A stretch of DNA of 20,715 nucleotides, taken from the NCBI GenBank assembly GCA_000980735.1, contig LBFQ01000058.1, forward strand, positions 13,491 through 34,205. Direction: 5' to 3'. The notes beneath the pieces were generated by a model. It worked only from the letters and a program-made list of their open reading frames with translations, was not told where the DNA came from and did no database searches. This document shows positions 5,194-11,895 of this stretch, one piece after another. This DNA comes from Candidatus Caldipriscus sp. T1.2 (GTDB lineage Bacteria > Hydrothermota > Hydrothermia > LBFQ01). Each line of letters starts with the position of its first letter. Position 1 is the first letter of the stretch. The translations under genes and the position numbers were made by a program.

Positions 5194-6972
5194 ATGCGTA
5201 AAAATGATGTTGCTATAAAGATAGCTGGGCTTGCGGGTGATGGAAGCCTAACAACGGGGGAACTTTTATCCAAGATCCTCAAGAAGATGGGGTTTTATGT
5301 GCTTATGATAAAGGATTTCCCCTCAAACATAAGGGGCTTGCCAACAAACCTAACCGTTAGGGCAAAAGACAAACCAATATACGGACCAAAGGACAACATT
5401 GATTATCTCCTTGTCTTAGACTTCCAAAATCTGCCTTTGCATACCCACGAGGTTATATCGGGTGGTGTAATAATTTACGATAACAGCACGCATCCCGATA
5501 TACCTTCCCACTTGAAGAGGGAGGATGTCCATTACTATATACTACCGCTTGCGAACATATCAAGGGAGAAATTGGGTTTGGAGGTTATAAAGAACGTCGT
5601 TGCGCTGGGGATAATAGCGGAGTTTTTGAACCTAGACCACGAGATAGCTTATAAAGTAATAGCGGATTGGTTTAAGGCAAAGGGGGATAAGATAATAAAT
5701 GCGAACATAGGGGCTTACGAACTGGGTAGGGAAAAGGCAAGGGAATTGGGGAAGAAGGACGATTATTATTTAGAAAAGCTTGGGGACCCAGGCAGAATAA
5801 TGATGACGGGGAACGAGGCTATAGCTCTGGGTGCCTTGGCGGCGGGTTGTAGGTTTGAGGTCGCATACCCCATAACCCCTGCAACGGAGATCCTTGAATT
5901 CTTCGCAGATGAGAGTAGGGAATTCGGAGCGGTGGCGATACAGGCTGAGGACGAGATAGCTTCCATAAACTTCGCCCTAGGTGCCGCATTTGCGGGAGCA
6001 AGGGCTATGACAACATCATCCGGTCCTGGTCTCTCCCTAAAAACGGAAACCCTTGGACTTGCTTATATGAACGAGACACCCTTGGTTATAGTTGATTCCC
6101 AAAGGGCGGGACCATCAACGGGGCTTCCCACAAAAACCGAGCAGTCGGACATAAACCACATTTTATACGGTGGGCATGGGGACCTTATGAGGATCGTTCT
6201 TGTTCCCGGAAACCTTGAGGAGGGCTTTTACTTTACCGCCTTAGCCTTCAACCTTGCGGAAAAATACCAAACTCCTGTGGTGATCCTCACCGAGCAAGCT
6301 TTTTCGCAGAACAAATTTACCGTAGAACCGGGGGCATTGGATCCCTTCAAAATTGAAATAGATAGGGGGAAACTCCTTACTAAGGAAGATGTCGAGAGGA
6401 TGAAGGCGGAGGGGAGGCAGTATTTGAGGTACGAGATTACGGAGGATGGTATATCTCCAAGGGCAATCCCCGGACTTGAATGGACAATATTTACCGCCAA
6501 TTCAAACGAACACGATGAAACCGGATATACCACGGAGGATCCACATTTAAGGAAGGAGATGGTGGATAAAAGGTTTAGGAAGTACGAAACGGCCAAAAAG
6601 TCGGGAGATCTCCCGAGGGCCGAATTTTATGGGGATGAAGGTGCGGAGGTGGGAATAATAGGTATGGGCGCAACCTTGGGACCCATACTCGAGGCTATGG
6701 AACAGTTGAGGGAGGAGGGTATAAACGTAAAGTTTATGAGGATAAGGACACTCTGGCCCCTTTATGAAGACGAACTCAACGAATTTATAAGAAACAGCGA
6801 GATCGTTTTTGTTGTGGAGATGAACGCAAGGGCGCAACTCCTTCATCTTATAAAGCAATTCACCACGGAACACGAAAAACTCCATTCAATAACCAAATAC
6901 ACAGGTAGGATGTTCCTTCCCGCGGAGATAAGGGAGGAGATAATTAAGGTCATTCAAAGGGTTAAGGGATAA
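5194..6972 (+). CDS. korA: 2-oxoacid:ferredoxin/acceptor oxidoreductase, fused gamma-alpha subunit
   Basis: 592 aa with two fused parts. Residues about 1-190 are the gamma domain (IAGLAGDGSLTTGELL; SNIRGLPTNLTVRA). From about residue 205 comes the pyrimidine-binding alpha domain (GNEAIALGALAAGCRFEVAY, PITPATE, SSGPGLSLKTE, TGLPTKTEQSD), with the C-terminal transketolase-like domain after about 500. With a beta subunit that binds thiamine diphosphate, such enzymes convert 2-oxoacids and CoA to acyl-CoA, CO2 and reduced ferredoxin; 2-oxoglutarate is the usual guess for this architecture. No beta subunit or ferredoxin gene follows. Exact substrate cannot be told. Confidence 0.88.
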   Translation: MRKNDVAIKIAGLAGDGSLTTGELLSKILKKMGFYVLMIKDFPSNIRGLPTNLTVRAKDKPIYGPKDNIDYLLVLDFQNLPLHTHEVISGGVIIYDNSTHPDIPSHLKREDVHYYILPLANISREKLGLEVIKNVVALGIIAEFLNLDHEIAYKVIADWFKAKGDKIINANIGAYELGREKARELGKKDDYYLEKLGDPGRIMMTGNEAIALGALAAGCRFEVAYPITPATEILEFFADESREFGAVAIQAEDEIASINFALGAAFAGARAMTTSSGPGLSLKTETLGLAYMNETPLVIVDSQRAGPSTGLPTKTEQSDINHILYGGHGDLMRIVLVPGNLEEGFYFTALAFNLAEKYQTPVVILTEQAFSQNKFTVEPGALDPFKIEIDRGKLLTKEDVERMKAEGRQYLRYEITEDGISPRAIPGLEWTIFTANSNEHDETGYTTEDPHLRKEMVDKRFRKYETAKKSGDLPRAEFYGDEGAEVGIIGMGATLGPILEAMEQLREEGINVKFMRIRTLWPLYEDELNEFIRNSEIVFVVEMNARAQLLHLIKQFTTEHEKLHSITKYTGRMFLPAEIREEIIKVIQRVKG

Positions 6973-7010
6973 AGCGTTTAGAGATCATAAAGACCGACAA
7001 AAAGGGGGTA

Positions 7011-7018
7011 AAGAGGTG
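7011..7018 (+). promoter_or_regulatory. Possible Shine-Dalgarno site upstream of the M23 gene
   Basis: AAGAGGTG lies 7 bases before an in-frame ATT (7026) and 37 bases before TTG 7056. It matches a non-canonical ATT start better than the TTG. If translation starts at 6969, this is merely coding sequence (KRW). Confidence 0.3.
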
Positions 7019-7055
7019 GGTTTTTATTGGTTTTGGGTATATCGTTTTTAGGGTT

Positions 7056-7676
7056 TTGGTTTTCGTTATCCTCTTTTTTGCCTTTGTGGGTTTTGCGCTC
7101 TTTTCCGCCCTACTTCTCTCCGCCTTTTACCGGCAAAACCTATACGATAGGGTTAAAAGGATGTTGGAGGCGGAAGAAAAGCTAAAAGAGCTTTCAAAAA
7201 AATACCAGGAGCTTCAGGTGAAGGTTGAGAAACTGTCATACGCCCTAGGTGAGGGTGTTCAGGGTCCAAAGGTTGAGGGGGGCTTTCCTTCCCTTCCGAT
7301 CTTCGTTGAAGATTGCGATGTACCTTGCGCCCTACCTGCCTCAGGTCCCATAGTAAGGGGTGTAGATAAAGGGATCCACACGGGGCTTGATATATCCGTT
7401 CCGGAATCCACGTTCGTTTTTTCAACCGCAAGGGGCATAGTGAAAAAAGTGGGGTACAACGAGGATCTAGGGATCTTCGTTATGATCTCGCACGATAAGG
7501 GTTACGAAACGGTTTATGGGCACCTTTCGAAGGCTTTCGTTAAGGAGGGGGATACGGTGAAGACGGGGCAGTTAATAGGGCTTTCGGGAAGAACGGGAAA
7601 AACTACTGGACCGCACATACATTACGAGGTTTTAAAGGACGGGAAGCACATAGACCCGGTTTTAACCCTACCTTGA
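7056..7676 (+). CDS. M23 family metallopeptidase with N-terminal membrane anchor
   Basis: Numbered from TTG 7056 it has 206 aa: a membrane segment (about 1-24), a coiled coil (about 28-62) and a C-terminal LytM/M23 domain. Zinc and catalytic residues are H108 and D112 (HTGLD), H156 (YGHLS), and H187/H189 (GPHIHYE). Likely a periplasmic peptidoglycan endopeptidase or a regulator of one. The real start is uncertain. The frame stays open back to 6966, and the upstream codons read as a natural basic cytoplasmic tail (KRLEIIKTDKKGVKRW) before the membrane segment, but contain no ATG, GTG or TTG. Candidate starts are ATA 6969, overlapping the korA stop as ATAA, or ATT 7026, 7 bases after AAGAGGTG. 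The 3' end overlaps DUF58 as TTGA. Confidence 0.83.
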   Translation: MVFVILFFAFVGFALFSALLLSAFYRQNLYDRVKRMLEAEEKLKELSKKYQELQVKVEKLSYALGEGVQGPKVEGGFPSLPIFVEDCDVPCALPASGPIVRGVDKGIHTGLDISVPESTFVFSTARGIVKKVGYNEDLGIFVMISHDKGYETVYGHLSKAFVKEGDTVKTGQLIGLSGRTGKTTGPHIHYEVLKDGKHIDPVLTLP

Positions 7677-8500
7677 AGATCCCCAAGGAGATAATTTCGG
7701 AGTTTGAGATAAAGGTGAAGGGTGTGGTTGATGGGTTTTATTCTGGAAAACAGAGGAGTAAAACCTTCGGAAGTTCCCCGGAATTTGCGGGGCATAGGCC
7801 GTATTATGAGGGGGATGATATAAGGAGGGTGGATTGGAAGGCATTTGCAAGGAGGGGGAGGCTATTCTTAAAGCAGTTTTCAAACGAATCCGAGATCCCG
7901 TTGATAGTTCTATTTGACGATACAAAATCCATGGGACTCTTTAATAAGGATGAGAGGGCACAGGTTGTTGCGGGTATGGTTATGTTCGCCTCAAACAGGT
8001 TGAATTATAGGTTTTCATTGGTAAAATTTTCCGGGGAAATTATCCCACCGGGTAAGGGTGTAAATCACCTCCTTAGATGTTATTACGAGGCGAAGGGAAA
8101 GGGAAAGGGGAGTTTCCGTGAAGCGGTTTATAATATTGTTTCTCATTTCAGAAAGAGATCCCTACTTGTCCTTATTTCGGACCTTGAGTTTGATTGGGAT
8201 GAACTTCAGGGAGGTTTGGGTATTCTCCTAAAATTTCACGACCTCGTTGTTTTCCATATATTGAGCGGGGAAGAGTGGAATTTTCAGTTGGAAGGCAAGG
8301 TTTTGGTGGATGCGGAAAGCGGTAAAAGGGTACAGATTTCCCCAAATTCCGCGACCTTTTATAGGGGTGTGATAAGAAAATGGGCTGAAGGGATAAGGAA
8401 CTTCGTTTTGCAAAGGAACGGTAGATACTCCCTAATATTTTCGGACACACCAATAGAATCCGAGGCGAAGAAGGTCATAGAGACGTTGGAGGTAATTTAA
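7673..8500 (+). CDS. DUF58 domain protein
   Basis: 275 aa. The DUF58 hallmark HRPYYEGDDIRRVDWKAFAR lies at residues 41-60 and is followed by a von Willebrand factor A-like fold with a MIDAS-type D82-x-T84-x-S86 and a later LVLISDLEFD. There is no membrane segment. DUF58 proteins commonly accompany MoxR ATPases and act in assembly or maturation; no MoxR gene is present here. The start is TTG 7673, overlapping the M23 stop as TTGA. The 3' end overlaps the convergent ABC gene by 26 bases. Confidence 0.87.
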   Translation: MKIPKEIISEFEIKVKGVVDGFYSGKQRSKTFGSSPEFAGHRPYYEGDDIRRVDWKAFARRGRLFLKQFSNESEIPLIVLFDDTKSMGLFNKDERAQVVAGMVMFASNRLNYRFSLVKFSGEIIPPGKGVNHLLRCYYEAKGKGKGSFREAVYNIVSHFRKRSLLVLISDLEFDWDELQGGLGILLKFHDLVVFHILSGEEWNFQLEGKVLVDAESGKRVQISPNSATFYRGVIRKWAEGIRNFVLQRNGRYSLIFSDTPIESEAKKVIETLEVI

Positions 8501-9062
8501 AGTTCCTTACAACCCCTAAGGGTCTATGGGATGTTATTATGAAGGACTTTCCCTTCTTCCTCAGATCCTCAATTATCTCCCAAAGGATCTTGCTCGCCTT
8601 TTCGTCAAGGTGCGCGAAGGGCTCGTCCAACGCTATAACAGGTGCGGGGGATGAAAGCGCTCTAACTATTTGAACTTTTCGGTTGTTTCCGGTTGAGATT
8701 TCCCTAAAGGTTTTATCCAATATATCCAAAAGTCCAAAGGCATTTAACAATTCCTTGAAGATCGGGGAAGGGCTAAGCTCAAAGTACCTACCCACCGTTA
8801 TATCCGTCCTTATAGTTTCCGCAAAGGCAATGGAAATATACTTAACCCTCTCTATGGGCGTAAGGTCAAGGATGTTCTTTGATAAAACCCTTATTTCACC
8901 CCTCAAAACTGAAATTCCCAAAAAAGCCTTCAGTAGGGTAGTCTTTCCAACTCCGTTTTCACCGTAAATATTCAAGATCTCTCCAAAATCCAAAGAAAAC
9001 TCTATTCCACTTATTATGGGCCTACCGTACCCCACGTCGCAATTCTTGATCTCCACCAGCAT
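8475..9062 (-). CDS. ABC transporter ATP-binding protein
   Basis: 195 aa, short for the family. Walker A GENGVGKTT (34-42), Walker B VIALDEP (142-148), D-loop HLDE and H-loop H179 are intact. The signature is degenerate (STGNNRK at 124-130 instead of SGGQ), and no Q-loop glutamine is obvious in YISIAFAETI. No permease lies nearby, so the transported substrate is unknown; the general style recalls CcmA or siderophore-type ATPases. Start: GTG 9068 is in frame, but GGGGAGG then sits directly against it; ATG 9062 has ideal spacing and is preferred. Last gene of the polysaccharide-like operon. Confidence 0.85.
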   Translation of the reverse strand: MLVEIKNCDVGYGRPIISGIEFSLDFGEILNIYGENGVGKTTLLKAFLGISVLRGEIRVLSKNILDLTPIERVKYISIAFAETIRTDITVGRYFELSPSPIFKELLNAFGLLDILDKTFREISTGNNRKVQIVRALSSPAPVIALDEPFAHLDEKASKILWEIIEDLRKKGKSFIITSHRPLGVVRNFKLPPTSL

Positions 9063-9064
9063 AC

Positions 9065-10039
9065 TCACCTCCCCAAAAGGTAAAGATAGTAATCCTCAAC
9101 CTTTTTTGCTATATTCTCCCAAGAGTACTCTTGGGCGGTTTTTAGCCCATTTTCTATTAGCTTTTTCCTCAAATTTTCGTCCGTTAGAACTTTTATTATT
9201 TTGTTCGCCAGATCAAACTCGTTTTCGGGTTCGCAAAGAATTCCATTTTCCCCATCCCTCACAACATAACGGTAACCCTCGTTCCTCGATGCAACCACGG
9301 GAACACCAGAGGCCATAGCTTCAAGGAGAACCATACCGAAGCTTTCGGATCTCGTAGCCGGAGAAACGAAAACATCCGCAGAAACATAATATCTAGGAAG
9401 AACATCCCCATCCACCGCCCCCTCAAACAAAACCCTATCCCTTATTTCATCCGGAACCATGGACTTATAGTAACCGAGAAGGGGGCCAGAGCCCACCACC
9501 ACAAGCCTCGCATCGGGAACCTTTGAGAGTATTATGGGCATCGCCATTATCAGGAACTTTAAACCTTTTCTCGGCTCTGGCCTTCCGACAAATAGGATAT
9601 TTTTATGCCCCATAAGGTGCTTCAGGGGTTTATTTTGAGGGTTGAACCTCCGAAGGGATACGCCGTTTGGAATTATCCTATGATCTACCTCCCCAAAGTG
9701 CTTAATTATGGGTTCTATGGCTGCGGGTGAAACTGCTATGAATCCCTTTATCCTTGAAAGGTACCCCCTTATGTACGGCTTTAGGGTTTCCGCTAAGAGG
9801 CTCCTCCTGTAAGCTGCGTGGAAGGTTATGACGTTTATGGACTGGGAGTATTTTAGGGATAGAAGGGGTAAGGTCGGGGCAACCTGACCGTGTATATGAA
9901 CTATATCAAAATGATTCTCTCTGAAGAATTTCTTTACCAAGAAGGTTATCCTTGGTGAGAAGGCGACGGGAGCTATTGAACCGTTTATCGGTATTTTTAT
10001 GGGGAATCCAACCCTATGTACATAAGGATGGATCCTCAA
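9065..10039 (-). CDS. GT4 family glycosyltransferase, main part (frameshifted gene)
   Basis: 324 aa containing most of the N-domain and the whole C-domain of a GT-B glycosyltransferase: IPNGVSLRRF (122-132), FVGRPEPRKGL (150-160), and the EX7E motif E232-SFGMVLL-E240 followed by AMASGVPVVAS. It would move a sugar from a nucleotide donor onto a lipid- or polymer-linked acceptor in the cytoplasm. The frame lacks the glycine-rich N-terminus that GT4 enzymes need; that piece is present just upstream in another phase (10187-10014). TTG 10039 could restart translation, but the product would lack the first Rossmann strand. Confidence 0.85.
   Translation of the reverse strand: MRIHPYVHRVGFPIKIPINGSIAPVAFSPRITFLVKKFFRENHFDIVHIHGQVAPTLPLLSLKYSQSINVITFHAAYRRSLLAETLKPYIRGYLSRIKGFIAVSPAAIEPIIKHFGEVDHRIIPNGVSLRRFNPQNKPLKHLMGHKNILFVGRPEPRKGLKFLIMAMPIILSKVPDARLVVVGSGPLLGYYKSMVPDEIRDRVLFEGAVDGDVLPRYYVSADVFVSPATRSESFGMVLLEAMASGVPVVASRNEGYRYVVRDGENGILCEPENEFDLANKIIKVLTDENLRKKLIENGLKTAQEYSWENIAKKVEDYYLYLLGR
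9068..9074 (-). promoter_or_regulatory. Shine-Dalgarno site that fixes the ABC gene start
   Basis: GGGGAGG on the minus strand is formed by the last codons of the glycosyltransferase (GGG AGG TGA) and is 5 bases from ATG 9062, supporting that start over GTG 9068. Confidence 0.6.
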
Positions 10040-10187
10040 AGTTTATCTTCTCCCTGAAATTCGTTGTTAAAATGTGGGTTTCCCAACCGAGCCCCCTAAG
10101 ATTGATGGAAAGCTGATGTATATGCTCGGAGATCCCACCAGGATAAGGGTAATATACATCGCTTACAAAAAGCACCCTCCCCTTCAT
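10014..10187 (-). CDS. GT4 family glycosyltransferase, N-terminal fragment (frameshifted)
   Basis: 57 residues starting at ATG 10187, which overlaps the Wzz stop as ATGA. They read as a textbook GT4 N-terminus: RVLFVSDVYYPYPGGISEHI (4-23), then HQLSINLRGLGWETHILTTN (24-43). The frame ends at TAG 10016-10014. The downstream frame is offset by one base and continues naturally (PYVHRVGFPIKIP). Removing one base somewhere between about 10042 and 10016 gives one enzyme of about 375-380 aa, the usual GT4 length. The upstream ATGA coupling shows 10187 is the original start. Confidence 0.8.
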   Translation of the reverse strand: MKGRVLFVSDVYYPYPGGISEHIHQLSINLRGLGWETHILTTNFREKINFEDPSLCT

Positions 10188-11257
10188 AAACCAATATCTT
10201 CCTTTAACTGTTCTATAAGCTTTCCAAAGCCCGTCTCCCTAAGCCTATCGGATATCATAAAGGAGATGAGCATAAAAAATGTTCCAAGTCCCATCATAAG
10301 GGCGGTTGCAAAGGTTGGAACCACCCTCTTAGGCCAAACCCTCTTTTCCGAACTCATAGGTTCCGAGGCGGGCTGTATTATCGGATTATCTTTCTTCTCC
10401 AAAATCTTTGCCTTCTCGTATTCCGCATATACGGTCTTATAAACTTCGGAAAGTATAATGAGCCTTACCCTATACTCGTAAGCCTTTCTGAGATTCTCGG
10501 GTAAATAGGAAAACTTCTGCGAAAGATTTGACCTTAATGCATCCAACTCCTTCTTCAACATACTTACATCTGGTATTTTTTCCGAGAATACCGCCCTCAA
10601 AGTTGAAATTTCAACCTCCTTTTGGGCAATGTTTTTAATCATCTCCGCAATACCCGGGGCAAGGATATCCTCGGCGGATAAGACAAAGATCTTTTCCCTC
10701 CTCTCAAATGCGGTTATACTATCCCCCAGAATTTTCATAGAATCCTCAATTTCCTTTATCCTCCTTTCCAAAAACCTCCTAAGCTCCCTACCTTTCGCAT
10801 TTAACGTCAAGTTAGCCTTTTCGTTTAAGAACAAAACGTATTTCTTCGCGAGGTCTTTAGCCCTATTTTTATCAACATCCCTGACCTTAAGGGCGAAGGA
10901 ACCGCTCGGAAGGGGTTCTATTTGGAACTTTGAATCCATAAGCTTAACCGCCCCATCTATATCCTTCTCTCCGAATACTGCCAAAAGGTTAAATTTCTCT
11001 ACGAATTCCCTTTTGAAGTTATATGAGCTTGCTATATCTATGAAGATCTGGGCGGGTGAGGACATACCCCCCCTTGTTAGCTGGTAGAAAAGTATGGCTT
11101 GGGATTGCATCTGGTTTATGTCCTCAAGGGAAGGAACCAGGATTACGGAGCTTTCATATACGGGCTTTGCTATAAAGGATGAAATTAGCAAGCTTGCCAA
11201 ACTTCCGACAAAAGAAAAATAAAAGATCCACCTTATCTTCCTAAAATACCCAAGCAT
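10184..11257 (-). CDS. Wzz/chain-length-determinant-like polysaccharide co-polymerase
   Basis: 357 aa with the Wzz layout: an N-terminal membrane segment (about 8-30), a long periplasmic region with coiled-coil helices (about 150-290), a Pro-rich stretch and a second membrane segment (about 318-340). The C-terminus is short and has no Walker motifs, so there is no fused tyrosine kinase. Such proteins control chain length of surface polysaccharides. The next gene is a GT4 transferase (ATGA overlap), and a Wzx-like flippase lies on the other strand at 13627. A TAAAAT 5 bases before the ATG may be chance, since it encodes the LolA C-terminus (DFKI). Confidence 0.78.
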   Translation of the reverse strand: MLGYFRKIRWIFYFSFVGSLASLLISSFIAKPVYESSVILVPSLEDINQMQSQAILFYQLTRGGMSSPAQIFIDIASSYNFKREFVEKFNLLAVFGEKDIDGAVKLMDSKFQIEPLPSGSFALKVRDVDKNRAKDLAKKYVLFLNEKANLTLNAKGRELRRFLERRIKEIEDSMKILGDSITAFERREKIFVLSAEDILAPGIAEMIKNIAQKEVEISTLRAVFSEKIPDVSMLKKELDALRSNLSQKFSYLPENLRKAYEYRVRLIILSEVYKTVYAEYEKAKILEKKDNPIIQPASEPMSSEKRVWPKRVVPTFATALMMGLGTFFMLISFMISDRLRETGFGKLIEQLKEDIGL

Positions 11258-11258
11258 T

Positions 11259-11849
11259 CTAAATTTTAAAATCCTCCTCCTTTAGCCCTACGTTTATTTT
11301 AACATCCATAAATTTCACCGACCTTATCGCCTGGTCCCTTCCATCGTAATCCACTATCATAACGGGTAGGAAACTTTCCGCGTCTATCCAGTACTTGGAA
11401 TATACCGCCCCGTAGTTTTCCTCACTTTTTAGTGGAACCTTTATTATATAAACCTTCCTACCCGCAAGGGTTCCCTCGGATAAAAGCTCCGCGCTTTTTA
11501 CCCTATTCGCAAAGTATATTATATGGCTCTCGTATATCCTGTGTCCCACCGCGGATCTAACCCTGTTGTCGTCCGGGGATAAAGTCGCTTTCAGCACACC
11601 CTTTTTCGCCCTAACCTTTTTGGTTCCAGGATCATACACCGCTATTCCACCCTTACTCTCACCCTCCAACACCTCCATATATACCCATCCATCCCTGTAC
11701 TTCTGTAGGTAGAGCTTGTATTCCTCCTTCCCATCCTTTTTCCTCACCTTCGATTCCATTTTTGCGGTATAGTCCCTTATGTTTGCAGATGAGGATTTTA
11801 AATTTTTAACTATATCCTCCACGGTTATGGAAATTAAAAACAGCATCAT
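11259..11849 (-). CDS. LolA-like/outer-membrane lipoprotein-sorting family protein
   Basis: 196 aa resembling LolA-type and DUF1571 proteins: an early helix (VEDIVKNLKSSSANIRDYTA), repeated beta strands with alternating charges (KVRKKDGKEEYKLYLQKYRD), and late YWIDAESFLPVMIVDYDGRD. Relatives bind lipoproteins or lipids in the periplasm. The N-terminal hydrophobic run (MMLFLISI) is far shorter than a normal signal peptide; an in-frame TAA upstream prevents extension. The ATG lies 6 bases after TAAAAT, so a leaderless mRNA is predicted. First gene of the minus operon with Wzz, GT4 and the ABC ATPase. Confidence 0.68.
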   Translation of the reverse strand: MMLFLISITVEDIVKNLKSSSANIRDYTAKMESKVRKKDGKEEYKLYLQKYRDGWVYMEVLEGESKGGIAVYDPGTKKVRAKKGVLKATLSPDDNRVRSAVGHRIYESHIIYFANRVKSAELLSEGTLAGRKVYIIKVPLKSEENYGAVYSKYWIDAESFLPVMIVDYDGRDQAIRSVKFMDVKINVGLKEEDFKI

Positions 11850-11855
11850 ATGGAA

Positions 11856-11861
11856 ATTTTA
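11856..11861 (-). promoter_or_regulatory. -10 element (TAAAAT) for the LolA/Wzz/GT4/ABC operon
   Basis: On the minus strand, ends 6 bases before ATG 11849. In the 46-bp divergent region it falls where the -35 region of sdhA should be, so the two promoters overlap. Confidence 0.55.
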
Positions 11862-11880
11862 AGGCGGAAAACTTCAAGCA

Positions 11881-11886
11881 TAAAAT
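11881..11886 (+). promoter_or_regulatory. -10 element (TAAAAT) for sdhA
   Basis: Ends 9 bases before ATG 11896; no Shine-Dalgarno lies between. It overlaps the position expected for the -35 of the opposing promoter. Confidence 0.55.
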
Positions 11887-11895
11887 ATTCGCTTT

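Noticed and set aside
10629..11087. 152-codon + strand frame opposite the Wzz-like gene
   Set aside because: Composition is typical of antisense to Lys/Glu-rich coiled coils and it has no start signals.
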